DNA of 64,000 nt from Paenibacillus camelliae (GTDB lineage: Bacteria; Bacillota; Bacilli; Paenibacillales; Paenibacillaceae): contig NZ_JAMBNY010000011.1 in assembly GCF_023715345.1 (NCBI RefSeq), positions 98,541-162,540 of the forward strand, written 5' to 3'. Below the pieces are notes generated by a model that saw only the letters and a list, made by a program, of their open reading frames with translations, was not told the DNA's origin and made no database searches. The position numbers and the translations under genes are program-made. This document shows positions 44,401-53,133 of the stretch, in pieces; positions within the stretch are counted from its first letter, which is position 1, and every line of letters starts with the position of its first letter.

Positions 44401-44537
44401 TGAATTACGGCTACGGTTAACGATACCTCTGGATTTTCTCTTTTGGGCATCGTAAAGAAGCTTAAGCTTCCGATTAAGGTTGCCATAATAAAAAACAATA
44501 GAGTAACCTTACGATTTCTCAGTATAAACTCAATCAA
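41433..44537 (-). CDS. RND-family efflux permease (AcrB/HAE1-like)
   Basis: A 1034-aa, 12-TM proton-driven pump. It has the opening IEFILRNRKVTLLFFIMATLIGSLSFFTMPKRENPEV, porter-domain GASPEKVEQYVTTPLE, the TM4 proton-relay motif GILVDDAVVVND (Asp-Asp), and the C-half GVVSLTGIVVRNGIILIEFIEQE and PMAIDGSSLF. No membrane-fusion or outer-membrane gene is adjacent, which is normal for single RND proteins in Firmicutes such as SwrC-like pumps. It is next to the polyketide-like cluster, separated from its MFS gene by about 195 bp, so it may export the product; that is inference. Confidence 0.93.
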   Translation of the reverse strand: MIEFILRNRKVTLLFFIMATLIGSLSFFTMPKRENPEVSLTVAVIQTIFPGASPEKVEQYVTTPLENSIKDISQIIRVDSTSSLNVSTIIVEVEPGTDEDNRKVWDVLRQKIQLAENDLPEEAYKPVLLDNLNNIAQQIYQFAVESPEQLEELRAVAEQWKFELSQLSGVSNVEIVGLPEEEVAIYLDTEKMNELGLPWGAVVQAISNAYQRVPLGGIQEAEQYSYLKLSGEWESIDDINQVVVFQNEQATIRIEDIANVEKAAVNDNAFVQYNDLYALTLVVNSGSGVDVYALQEDIDGVVASLEKELPAYVQLVSEFSQKESVDHLFLDLGRELLIGMIIVIIICSFGLSFITSIIVALAIPVSAAIGFIPIESFGVDLNQISIVALIIVLGILVDDAVVVNDSIQRRLSLGDSPMQASIKGSKDVAISITTATLATIASFVPLYFMTGNVGNFIHPLPVVITLTMLASLLVSITVIPIFRLWISERAVRKGKQHRINNVTPGLLGKPIHKLSLFYEKQIVRFIKRPVLTAIVALVVGSSSLALFPLLGMQFFPKAEREVMLIDFRLPIGSSIETTRQVMNDASAWLREQEGVSSVTAYTGRATPKFYYSETGSYGETVGQLFVKIDMEQIKTKDMLQPWRVGLQEKFPGVDIVARELEQGPPVGAPVAVSIKGDDLDVLKELSSKVKGYLAEIDGAINISDDMGSNMPIVEFNMDQQRLQQEGIAEKDVSTTLRLISEGIKVADLSDNNQLLDVKVRVLHDKGSDISDAFNQLAVPARGGELVKLDEVVTLERDEQVHSILHKDSRRVVTIQSYNEGKLPSEITDELNEKLKQLELPDNYSVLVGGENEQRDDAFNSITKLWIVVVLLIYILMVMQFKSLLLPVIILMSVYLAFGGALIGLFLTNSPLGFMAFMGVVSLTGIVVRNGIILIEFIEQERHAGKSLYEAVANAGKVRLRPILITTFTAVGALTPMAIDGSSLFKPMAVAIISGLLYSTLLTLIVVPVMYVIVARRQEKSASKLQQHTAEHSSL

Positions 44538-44732
44538 TTTCTCTCCTCCTATGATCTAATCTAATCGCTATGACCTCATAAGAAAAGCTACAGCAGAAGC
44601 TAGTGTTACATTCTTTCATTGCTTCATGGTGCAGCTTTTCATGTTTAATTATTGTATGATTTCAATAAACTGTAAATCGCAGTGCACTACTAATCTAACC
44701 CGCAATATAGTAGTGGAGCATGTAGTAGTTTT

Positions 44733-46139
44733 CTACTGCCCACTTATGTGATGAATAGCTTTCTTAGGCAAAGGCTTTACATAGAGATATAGCAGTGAAA
44801 TACTTGCCAGTCCGATCATGCCCGCACACACATATACGGTAGGCACAAGCGCTTCAGCAAAGGCATGCCCACTCGTAACAAGTCCATTGCGATGAAACAC
44901 AACACCCGCTATCGCAATGCCAAATACACCGCCAAGCTCCCGTATCGCATTACTCACACCGGAGCCTTCGCCTGTATAGGCATCGGGAATACCCTCAAGC
45001 ACACCATGTTGAATGCCAGTAAAGCATAGCCCCATCCCGATGCCAGCACCGATCATACCTGGAGCTAAATAACCAAATGAAAAGATCGGTCCAAGTTGGT
45101 TAATGACAAGACCAAAGCTGCATAGCGCAATAACCTGTAGCAGCAAGCCTACCATTAATATAGAGCGGACACGATATTTGTTCATAAACACTCCTGCCAA
45201 AGGCGCAGCGATCATCGTCATCGTCGTCCACAGCATTTCACGCACACCCGCTTCCAGCGGACTGTACCCTTGCACCTGCTGCAAGAACAAGGTCAGAACG
45301 AATATCGAGCCGAATATGCCTGCACTCATCCAAAACCCTACGAAATTCGTTACCGAAAACGATGGATAACGGAACAGCTTTAATGTGATTAACGAATACG
45401 AGCAGCGAGACTCCCATATTAGAAAAGCAATGAGCAAGATTGCGCCGCCAATTGCACCAATCATAATCGAGAGATGACTCCACGTTAATAGATTGCCTGT
45501 GATCAGTGCATATACAATGCCGAACAAGCCAGAAGTAAGCAGAACTAGACCAACGATATCGAAACGTTTCTTAATTCCGTACGATTCCTCGATCCAGAAG
45601 AAGCATAGCAGCACGGTAATGATGCCGACAGGAACATTAACGAGAAAGATCATCTCCCACGTGAAATAGTCGAGGATGATGCCGCCAATTAGCGGACCAA
45701 TCGTCAGCCCAAGTCCGGATATTCCAGACCAAATCCCAACAGCGAGCGCACGCTTTTCTTCTGGGAAGGCGGTATAAATTAGCGTTAAGCTAATCGGCAG
45801 AATGGCAGCCGCCCCGATGCCTTGAATGCCTCTTGCTACAATTAAGAGGAGAATGGATTGACTAAGACCTGCAAGAAGTGAGCCCGCAGTAAATAAAGCG
45901 AGACCGAGTACAAAGCCATTCCTTCTGCCATACCTTTCTGCAAGCAGACTAAATGGGATCATCCCAACGGCAAACATAAGGGTATAGGCATTCATTACCC
46001 ACTCCAAATGCACCATATCTGTCTGCAGCAATAGCTCAATCTGTGGTAATGCTACTCCAACAATCAACGTATCCAGCATAGCCATGAATAAACCTAAACA
46101 TGAAATTGTCATAATCTTGCCATTGCGCCACTTATTCAT
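44733..46139 (-). CDS. DHA2-family MFS transporter, end of the acyl/polyene cluster
   Basis: A 468-aa, 14-TM MFS antiporter with GLFMAMLDTLIVGVALPQIE (TM1 motif D1), LLAERYGRRNGFVLGLALFTAGSL (motif A), ARGIQGIGAAAILPISLTLIY (motif B) and ISGLGLTIGPLIGGIILD (motif C). ATG at 46139 with AGGAGG upstream replaces the longer in-frame start. Its place 85 bp after the CrtI-like gene suggests an exporter or self-resistance role for the cluster product. Confidence 0.88.
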   Translation of the reverse strand: MNKWRNGKIMTISCLGLFMAMLDTLIVGVALPQIELLLQTDMVHLEWVMNAYTLMFAVGMIPFSLLAERYGRRNGFVLGLALFTAGSLLAGLSQSILLLIVARGIQGIGAAAILPISLTLIYTAFPEEKRALAVGIWSGISGLGLTIGPLIGGIILDYFTWEMIFLVNVPVGIITVLLCFFWIEESYGIKKRFDIVGLVLLTSGLFGIVYALITGNLLTWSHLSIMIGAIGGAILLIAFLIWESRCSYSLITLKLFRYPSFSVTNFVGFWMSAGIFGSIFVLTLFLQQVQGYSPLEAGVREMLWTTMTMIAAPLAGVFMNKYRVRSILMVGLLLQVIALCSFGLVINQLGPIFSFGYLAPGMIGAGIGMGLCFTGIQHGVLEGIPDAYTGEGSGVSNAIRELGGVFGIAIAGVVFHRNGLVTSGHAFAEALVPTVYVCAGMIGLASISLLYLYVKPLPKKAIHHISGQ

Positions 46140-46224
46140 ACAGCCTCCTAGATCTATGCAGAGAGTCGCACGTTTTTTCTTGCCCTTAACCATTTAGATA
46201 AGTAAGTCTATATAGTCACTTCAT

Positions 46225-47682
46225 CTATACCTTAACAATCGTATCCGCCGTCATCCTGCCAGACTTCATCACACCATAAACACCATGTACATTGCGGGTC
46301 CAATGTCCAGCAAGATACAAGCCAGAAACCGGCGTTCTCGGTCCCATATTCGATCCCCATCGTTGACTATGGCCTTTCCTCCAGCCATATATCGAGCCTG
46401 CTTGGTTCAACGTATAGCGTTCAATCGTACGAGGTGTCGCAAGCTCGAAGAAATGGATTCGTTCCTTAAAGCCCGGCATAATCGAATCAATGAGAGCGAT
46501 AAATTGTTCCTCAATATAGGACTTTCCATATTCCTCACGAATCTGTTCCATATGCTCTGCTTCACAGAGTGCCATCACTGAAACAATCCCGTAGCCCTCG
46601 GGAGCTAGCTGAGCATCGGTATGCGTCGGACTGCATATCGACAGCCAAGGATGCTCGTCGTTCCTCGTTGGATCATACAAGCGCAAGGAATCTTCCATGC
46701 CGTCATTCGGGAACCAAAACAGCTCATGCGGCAGCTGCTCCAGCCAATGATCCTTATGCATCGCCGCATACAATACGACGCTAGAGTAGGAAGGCTTAAG
46801 TGAATTTATTCTTCGATGATAGGCTGCTGGCAAGTCTGATTCATCCAGCAAATGCGTGAATGTCTGCTTCATATCTGCATTCGATATAATTAATGGAGCG
46901 TAATATTCATTGCCTTTATGATCAATGACCCCATGAACCCGTTCCTGCTCCATCAGTATGCGCTCTACTCGGCGCCGAATCTGCACCTTGCCGCCACGTG
47001 ATTCTATGGCCAACTTCAACGTATCGGCGATTTTCTGTGAGCTGCCTTTAATATAGAAGGCTCCGCCATGATACGAAACCATCGTGCTCATCATATAGGT
47101 AGTAGATAGCTGTGCAGGCGATATCCCTGCATAAGGACATAATGAGCTTAGCAAAAATGCTGTTCTTGGGTTTTGGAATCGATCGGCTAGATACTGTGCG
47201 AACGATTGACGGTTAATGTCCAGCAGTCTCTCATTGAGCGCCTGATTGCTGCCATAGGAGCCGTCATTCAGCATATAACCTCCTAGCTGTTTTATCTCGG
47301 AGATTACCGCTTCAACAGCCGCTTTGTCCTCAGGGAACCAGCTGCCTAGACGTTCTGCCATGTCATCTAGATTAGCTGGAATATCATAACGCGCATCCTC
47401 GATTTGTACCGTGAACATTGGATCAACTGGAATGAAGGAGATATGCTGCTCTACACCAAGCCGCTCGAATATGCGCTGCAGCTCACCCCCTGGCTCGCAT
47501 CCCCCAATCAAATGTACAGCCGCATCGAAGATGAAGCCCTTTCTGCGAAAGGAGCTAGCACATCCGCCTACGATATAATGCTGCTCCAGCACTAACACCC
47601 TTTTACCCGCTTCCGCCAGTATTGCCGCTGTCGTCAAACCTCCTAGGCCAGAACCAACGACGATCGCATCATAGGACGTCAT
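46225..47682 (-). CDS. CrtI/CrtD-like FAD-dependent oxidoreductase
   Basis: A 485-aa flavoprotein of the phytoene-desaturase superfamily. The dinucleotide-binding motif SYDAIVVGSGLGGLTTAAILAEAGKRVLVLEQHYIVGGCASSFRRKGFIFDAAVHLIGG lies at the N-terminus, and the C-terminal FAD motif is GLYLAGHWTRNVHGVYGVMKSGRMTAD. Such enzymes desaturate, isomerise or hydrate hydrophobic polyenes. It begins 1 nt after the KASIII-like gene ends, so it belongs to the operon and likely acts on the acyl chain late in assembly. No carotenoid genes are nearby, arguing against a carotenoid role. Confidence 0.85.
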   Translation of the reverse strand: MTSYDAIVVGSGLGGLTTAAILAEAGKRVLVLEQHYIVGGCASSFRRKGFIFDAAVHLIGGCEPGGELQRIFERLGVEQHISFIPVDPMFTVQIEDARYDIPANLDDMAERLGSWFPEDKAAVEAVISEIKQLGGYMLNDGSYGSNQALNERLLDINRQSFAQYLADRFQNPRTAFLLSSLCPYAGISPAQLSTTYMMSTMVSYHGGAFYIKGSSQKIADTLKLAIESRGGKVQIRRRVERILMEQERVHGVIDHKGNEYYAPLIISNADMKQTFTHLLDESDLPAAYHRRINSLKPSYSSVVLYAAMHKDHWLEQLPHELFWFPNDGMEDSLRLYDPTRNDEHPWLSICSPTHTDAQLAPEGYGIVSVMALCEAEHMEQIREEYGKSYIEEQFIALIDSIMPGFKERIHFFELATPRTIERYTLNQAGSIYGWRKGHSQRWGSNMGPRTPVSGLYLAGHWTRNVHGVYGVMKSGRMTADTIVKV

Positions 47683-47683
47683 A

Positions 47684-48760
47684 CTAAACTCCCTTCCATT
47701 GAAACACCGTGCCTGCGAAAAGCCACTTACTCGTTTCGATAGCTAAGAACATGACGTTGTCTCCTTGATTAACCTTGCCTGTACGCACAGCATGCTCGAA
47801 TGCAAGCAGAACAGCGGGAGAGCCGGTATTGCCAACGTATTTTAGGTTGTCATATACACGATTCTCGATCTCTAGCCATTCCTCGCTTAGCTTCCCTGAG
47901 CGCTGCAGGTCATCGCGCAGGTAACCTGTGTTGCCTTCAGGAATAATACAGCCTTGAATGTCCTTGGCTGTTACGCCCGCTTTGCTCAATGTTTCATGGA
48001 AGCCCTCATGTAAAATATCTGCTGTATATTTGGCAGAGCCTGTAAAGTCCACCTTTAATGAAAAAAGTCCTTTATCTAACGCTTCATGGGTAATCGGAAT
48101 GGCTGTTCCGCCAATCGGCACGATCATGCCCGGCTTCTTCCCACCGCCTGCACACGCAAACGCACTTTTGCCGATCAAATGTCCGTTCGCCTGCTCACTC
48201 GCCTGCAGCACCATTGCCGCGGAGCCGTCACCGAACGAATAAATGCACAGCTTATCCCGTAAACGCAGATCATCCTTATCCTTATGTCCGTACATCTGGT
48301 AGAGCAGCGGTGAGATCACCTCTGTACCGATGACGAGTGCCGTGCGGTATTGCCCTGTGCTAAGATACAGCTTCGCGATATCCAGCGCTTGAACAGCACC
48401 GCAGCAGCCAGAACGAACCTCGATTGTCGCTGCAGTTCTAAGTCCTAAGTTATCCTGCACCTGGGTTACTGTAGCTGGCAACGGATAATCTGGGCTGCAG
48501 GTCGACATAACGATAAGATCAACATCCTCTGCCGATACGCCTGCCTTCTCTAAGGCAAGCCTTGCTGACTTTGCTGAAATATCACTGTTCGACTCAGAAG
48601 GCTCACCTGTCTCTGCATTAATGGTCCAATAGCGATCCTGCACATCAACCTGAGCCATTAATTCTTCATCCAGCTCCCCAATTAAACTTGCTAGTCTATC
48701 ATTGGATATAGATTCACCTGGCATATAGGAAGCAATACTTAAAATATTGACGAAACTCAT
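47684..48760 (-). CDS. KASIII (FabH)-like protein lacking the usual catalytic His
   Basis: A 358-aa thiolase-fold protein. The active Cys lies in EVRSGCCGAVQALDIAKLYL (about residue 118). The FabH HQAN position reads GCIIPEGNTGYL, so the His of the Cys-His-Asn triad appears replaced by Glu. The Asn is in KYVGNTGSPAVLLAFE. FabH-like proteins that vary here often act as acyltransferases rather than decarboxylating condensers. It could load a starter or release the chain as an ester or amide. Between the KS-CLF fusion and the CrtI-like gene; 15-nt gap upstream. Confidence 0.85.
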   Translation of the reverse strand: MSFVNILSIASYMPGESISNDRLASLIGELDEELMAQVDVQDRYWTINAETGEPSESNSDISAKSARLALEKAGVSAEDVDLIVMSTCSPDYPLPATVTQVQDNLGLRTAATIEVRSGCCGAVQALDIAKLYLSTGQYRTALVIGTEVISPLLYQMYGHKDKDDLRLRDKLCIYSFGDGSAAMVLQASEQANGHLIGKSAFACAGGGKKPGMIVPIGGTAIPITHEALDKGLFSLKVDFTGSAKYTADILHEGFHETLSKAGVTAKDIQGCIIPEGNTGYLRDDLQRSGKLSEEWLEIENRVYDNLKYVGNTGSPAVLLAFEHAVRTGKVNQGDNVMFLAIETSKWLFAGTVFQWKGV

Positions 48761-48775
48761 TCACCATTCCCACCT

Positions 48776-51397
48776 TTATTCATATTTGCTAAGTAAAATG
48801 CTTGTATACGATCCTGTTAAGGAAGCACCATTGACAAGAATATGTTCCAATGAAACATCCTTGGCTAGCGTCGTAGCATGCTCGCGTACTTGTGGCAAGC
48901 AGCCTTGCTGCATCGATAACAGGGCAGCAATCAGTTGAAAGCCATTAGCCGCTCCTTGTACCTCACCGATGACATGCTTGCAGGAAGCAAGCAGCGGCGC
49001 ATCCGAGTATAAGCGAGCAATCGCCTGGCGCTCTGCTGAAGCAGCAGCATCCATAGCTGGCTGTGCCATAAAAATTGCATCCGGCACAATCGATTCACCG
49101 TGCACACTTTGCAACGCTTTCTGCATTGCTCGCTCTAAACCGCCGCGACGAGCCAGCTCGGCAACAGCTGTATCATACGTAGGCTCTGCGAGCGATACAG
49201 CTTCTCCGCGCCCTGTTGAACTAAGTTGTGCTCCACGCTCCGTGTCACCTAGCGATACAGCCTGAGCAACAGTCTCCGTACGATTCGCCAACATAGCTTG
49301 AGTGACTGCCCCCTTGTGATTCACTTGAGAAGGCTCGAACGTTCTCCCATATCCTGAAACCTCAGCATAAATCGTCGCATGACGAGCTAGTGCATGGGTA
49401 AGTGACTCGACTACAACGGCTACTGCCCCTTCTCCGAGCACAAAGCCTGACTGATCGGCTGAGTTAAAGTCCGCTGCTTCAGCGGGATGCGAGCTTATCA
49501 ACCCTGCGTCCTTGTAGCCACTAATGACGTATGGGGTAAGCACATCGGCAGCAATTGCGACGATCGCCTCAGCATCTCTGCTTTGAATATGCTCATAAGC
49601 CATACAAAGCGCTGAGGAGAAGGACGCATGACCATCCACTACAGTAGAGGAAACACCTCTAGCCTGAGTGTGCATCGCTACTTGACCGGCAGCTTGATTG
49701 AAGACAGTATTCGGAAAATGTGCTGGATTGGCAGCTGGCGCTCCTTCGTTCAGCACTGGAAAATAAAATTGCTCTAAGCTTTCCATCGTTCCGTTAGCCG
49801 TACCGAATACGACGCCAACCTGATTGGAATTATAATCCGTCAGCTCTAGCTCACTATCCTTCAGTGCATCCATTGCAACGGAAACCGTTAGCTTTCCGAG
49901 CGTATCCATTCTTCTTGCGTCTTTTCGAGAAATATAATCTGTGGAATTATAATCGGTTAGCTTGCTCACATACGTGCGGTTTTGATCAGCATCGAGCATC
50001 TCTGTCCATAGACTCTGTGCTGCATCCGTTTCCGCACTCGTTATCGCATCCCATAAGGAGGATGGCTTCGTGCCAGCGGCGCTAATTTGAGCAATGCCTG
50101 TAATGACAACACGCTCACGTTCACGCTCGAGGGATGCTGCTGCATCAGCGGAGTTAGCTTCCTTTGCCTGCTTATAATCAGCTGATGGCTCATAGGCGCG
50201 AAATACGACGGAGCAATTGTTGCCTCCAAAAGCAAAATTGTTGGATATGGCGTAGATGAGCTTCTGCTGAATCGCTTCATTAGGGGTATAATCCAAATCA
50301 CACTCGGGATCTGGCTTGGTGTAGTTTGCTGTTGGAGGGATATGGTGATGGTGTAAGGCTAGCACAGTGACAATGCCTTCAACGGCTCCAGCTGCGCCTA
50401 GTAAATGTCCAATCATCGACTTCGTGCTGCTAACCCTTGCACGACTCGCTGCCACTTCGCCGAGCGCTTGCTTAATAGCCATCGTTTCTGCACTATCGTT
50501 TTTAGGAGTTCCTGTTCCATGTCCATTAATATAGTCTACGTCTTCAGGGTGGACACCGCTTTTCTCAAGAGCCATGGAAATCGCGCGTGCAGCACCTTCG
50601 CCTTCAGGATGCGGAGCAGTTGGATGGTAGCCATCTGCAGAAAGACCGAATTCAAGCACTTCGGCGTAGATACGCGCCTGCCGTGCTGCGGCATGCTGCT
50701 CACTTTCTAGCACCAATATTCCCGCTCCTTCTCCTAGTGATAGCCCATCACGGTCTCCAGAGTATGGCTTGCAGGGCTCAGTGGACAGGGATTGCAGAGA
50801 ATGGAAGCCAGATACCGCAAGGATCGAGAGCGCATCTGCTCCACCGGCTAGTACAACGGACGCTTTCCCGCTTCGAATAAGGTCAGCTGCATGACCGATC
50901 GCATTACCACCTGCTGCACAAGCGGTCGATATCGTAACGACAGGTCCATGGATTCCAGCATGGGAGCTGACCGTTTCCGCAATTCCGTTAAAGCGAACCT
51001 GCTGCCATAATTCGGCTTCCGCCTGTTCGCCTGCTTGCCTTTGCTTGATCCAACGCTCCCAGCTCTTTGCTCCTCCAAGGCATGTTCCAATGACGCAGCC
51101 CGCATCCTCTGGAAGCTGCTGAAGCTTTGCAGATTGAAGCGCCTCTTCTGCTGCTCGTAATGCAAAGGATACCGCGCGATCCGTGGCATGAAGATTCTGT
51201 GCAGCCTCAAGCTCTTCAAGCGGCTGCTTCACCTCGCCTGCGATATTAGCCATATAGCCATCCATCGCAATAGATTCCACCTTATGTATGCCATGAGTAC
51301 CTTGAAGGACAGCATGCCATAGCTCTTCTGCATTGGTGCCTAGCGCTGTAATTGCTCCGATCCCTGTCACAACAACCTTTTGCTTTTGATTACTCAC
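48776..51397 (-). CDS. Fused ketosynthase-chain length factor-like protein (two KAS domains)
   Basis: An 873-aa protein with two beta-ketoacyl-synthase domains in tandem. The N-half (1-415) is complete: Cys in VTISTACAAGGNAIG, His in NGHGTGTPKND and His in TKSMIGHLLGAAG, ending NNFAFGGNNCSVVF. After a linker of about 35 residues, the C-half (about 450-873) restarts as RVVITGIAQISAAGT. It has His where the Cys should be (VVDGHASFSSAL), no HGTGT motif, and CKHVIGEVQGAANG in place of KSMIGH, so it is catalytically dead and CLF-like. GTG at 51397 is used because GGGAGGAG precedes it. Normal KS and CLF are separate proteins. Confidence 0.88.
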   Translation of the reverse strand: MSNQKQKVVVTGIGAITALGTNAEELWHAVLQGTHGIHKVESIAMDGYMANIAGEVKQPLEELEAAQNLHATDRAVSFALRAAEEALQSAKLQQLPEDAGCVIGTCLGGAKSWERWIKQRQAGEQAEAELWQQVRFNGIAETVSSHAGIHGPVVTISTACAAGGNAIGHAADLIRSGKASVVLAGGADALSILAVSGFHSLQSLSTEPCKPYSGDRDGLSLGEGAGILVLESEQHAAARQARIYAEVLEFGLSADGYHPTAPHPEGEGAARAISMALEKSGVHPEDVDYINGHGTGTPKNDSAETMAIKQALGEVAASRARVSSTKSMIGHLLGAAGAVEGIVTVLALHHHHIPPTANYTKPDPECDLDYTPNEAIQQKLIYAISNNFAFGGNNCSVVFRAYEPSADYKQAKEANSADAAASLERERERVVITGIAQISAAGTKPSSLWDAITSAETDAAQSLWTEMLDADQNRTYVSKLTDYNSTDYISRKDARRMDTLGKLTVSVAMDALKDSELELTDYNSNQVGVVFGTANGTMESLEQFYFPVLNEGAPAANPAHFPNTVFNQAAGQVAMHTQARGVSSTVVDGHASFSSALCMAYEHIQSRDAEAIVAIAADVLTPYVISGYKDAGLISSHPAEAADFNSADQSGFVLGEGAVAVVVESLTHALARHATIYAEVSGYGRTFEPSQVNHKGAVTQAMLANRTETVAQAVSLGDTERGAQLSSTGRGEAVSLAEPTYDTAVAELARRGGLERAMQKALQSVHGESIVPDAIFMAQPAMDAAASAERQAIARLYSDAPLLASCKHVIGEVQGAANGFQLIAALLSMQQGCLPQVREHATTLAKDVSLEHILVNGASLTGSYTSILLSKYE

Positions 51398-51412
51398 TGC
51401 TACTCCTCCCAA

Positions 51413-52678
51413 TTATGCGAGCGCCTTAAATATAAGCGCCGTATTTTCTCCATTCAATCCCCGTGCGAGCGACATAACTGCAGTTACCGAGACTTCCCTA
51501 GGCTGCTCAGCGATAAAATCAACCTTCCACGATGGATCAGCTTGCGATAGATGAAGCGTATGAGGCAGCACGCCTGATTGAATGGCCATTAACGAGGCAT
51601 AGGCATTGAATGCCCCTGCATTGGAAAATTGATGACCAACCGTCGGCTTGATCGAGCTGACCGCGGTTGTCTGGGCAGCAAATATCGAGGCGATTGCTCG
51701 TGCTTCTGATTCATCTCCACTTTTTGTGCCGCTGCCGTGCGCACATACATACTTGATCTCAGCTGGTGAAAGATTGCTATGACGCAGTGCCTTTTTCATC
51801 GCTGTCTGCAGTCCAATTCCTTCATCCGATGGCTTAACGATATTGTCGCAATCCATTCCGTTGCCATAGCCAACGATCTCCCCATACACCTTCGCGCCGC
51901 GCGCTAATGCATGCTCAAGCTCCTCAACAACGAGCATCGTTGAGCCTTCTCCTAGCAAGGCACCTTTGCGCTGTCTATCGAACGGACGATAATAACGCCG
52001 ATCTTCTCCCTCTTCCCTGTTCAGCACGCCCATTCCATCAACCTTCAAGTAATTCCACCACGTTAATGGATCGGAAAAGCCTCCTGCGAGCGCAGCATCT
52101 GCCTCGCCCATAGCTACAGCCCGCGCTGCGTTGCCGATCGCAACGGCACTGGCATTCGCGGTTCCCATGTAATAGCAATTAGGCCCTCTTAAATCAAGCT
52201 CCTCCGATATATAAAACATCGAGGAGGCAGGCAAGCCTTTAACGAAAAACAGCGGATGTACATGATCTCTAACCTTCATAACGAAATCACTAATCGTCTC
52301 AACACTCGGCTCCATAATCGCTTCAACCATATCCTCTGGCGGTGTATCCACTTCTTTACTTCCACCAACGTACAAACCAAAGCGCTGGCCCGATACGAAG
52401 CCTTTAGGCAGCCCAGCATCCTCCATCGCCAGCATCGAGGCGGAATAACACATCGAGTCTCCACGAGACATCATTCGCAGCTTTTTCACTGATTTGATAT
52501 ACGCCTTTGGATTATAGGAGATAATCGGATAGCCATACTGCGTATTGAATTTATCTGCTCGAAGATGTGACAGCTTTTGCACCGCACTATCTCCTCGCAA
52601 AATCGAATGCCAAACCTCCTCATTACTTGAGCCCAGTGGGGAGATCAATCCTAACCCAGTTACAACGACACGTCTCAT
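51413..52678 (-). CDS. Ketosynthase homologue without active-site Cys (CLF-like)
   Basis: A 421-aa KAS II-fold protein starting MRRVVVTGLGLISPLG. The nucleophile region reads NCYYMGTANASAVAIGNA, with Asn where Cys is expected (TACA becomes TANA). Both His are kept (CAHGSGTKSGDESE and KPTVGHQFSNAG). It is therefore likely a chain-length-factor-like partner of the active ketosynthase encoded two genes upstream, or a decarboxylase/priming subunit. ATG at 52678 overlaps the preceding hotdog gene by 4 nt; AGGTGG lies 7 nt before. Confidence 0.85.
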   Translation of the reverse strand: MRRVVVTGLGLISPLGSSNEEVWHSILRGDSAVQKLSHLRADKFNTQYGYPIISYNPKAYIKSVKKLRMMSRGDSMCYSASMLAMEDAGLPKGFVSGQRFGLYVGGSKEVDTPPEDMVEAIMEPSVETISDFVMKVRDHVHPLFFVKGLPASSMFYISEELDLRGPNCYYMGTANASAVAIGNAARAVAMGEADAALAGGFSDPLTWWNYLKVDGMGVLNREEGEDRRYYRPFDRQRKGALLGEGSTMLVVEELEHALARGAKVYGEIVGYGNGMDCDNIVKPSDEGIGLQTAMKKALRHSNLSPAEIKYVCAHGSGTKSGDESEARAIASIFAAQTTAVSSIKPTVGHQFSNAGAFNAYASLMAIQSGVLPHTLHLSQADPSWKVDFIAEQPREVSVTAVMSLARGLNGENTALIFKALA

Positions 52679-53133
52679 ACAACAACCACCTGCTTTACAC
52701 CTCTTTGTTGCCAATAAGCGCTCATTTGCTGCTGGATTTCAGCTGTCGCCTTAGCAGCACTGAAGCTCATTCTCCCAACGGTTACGACCGTTTTTCCCGC
52801 TACCTGAATCTTTCCCTTAAACTGCATAAGCTCAGGTTCCTTCCCAGTCAGCTCTACCTTCACCATCATCCGATCACCCGGCTTTACATAGGAACGCCAC
52901 TTCACATTGCTAAGCTCCGTCATACAATAAGCTGTAGCATAATCGTCCTGACTGGCCAGTACTCCTTCAGCTAAACGCTGCATCGCCATAATCGACAGCA
53001 TCCCAGGCCATACCGGCTTTAGCGGAAAATGCGTATCAAAAATAATATGGCTCATCGTAATATGCTGATAAGCTTCTGCTTTCTCGCCTGGTAACCATTC
53101 CACTACTCGATCAATAACGTTAATTGACATCAT
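52675..53133 (-). CDS. FabZ-like hotdog protein with altered active site
   Basis: A 152-aa hotdog-fold protein related to 3-hydroxyacyl-ACP dehydratases. It keeps the His of the FabZ motif (THFPLKPVWPGML, His about residue 33). The catalytic Glu of IEAMAQ is replaced, as the segment reads SIMAMQRLAE. ELSNVKWRSYVKPGDRMMVKVEL is the conserved later strand. It may be a non-catalytic partner of the second hotdog gene, an isomerase, or an acyl-binding subunit. It overlaps the ketosynthase gene upstream by 14 nt and the next gene by 4 nt. Confidence 0.78.
   Translation of the reverse strand: MMSINVIDRVVEWLPGEKAEAYQHITMSHIIFDTHFPLKPVWPGMLSIMAMQRLAEGVLASQDDYATAYCMTELSNVKWRSYVKPGDRMMVKVELTGKEPELMQFKGKIQVAGKTVVTVGRMSFSAAKATAEIQQQMSAYWQQRGVKQVVVV

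Noticed and set aside
46225..47682. Carotenoid biosynthesis locus
   Set aside because: The CrtI-like gene is alone; no phytoene synthase or prenyltransferase is present, and all neighbours are acyl-chain enzymes.
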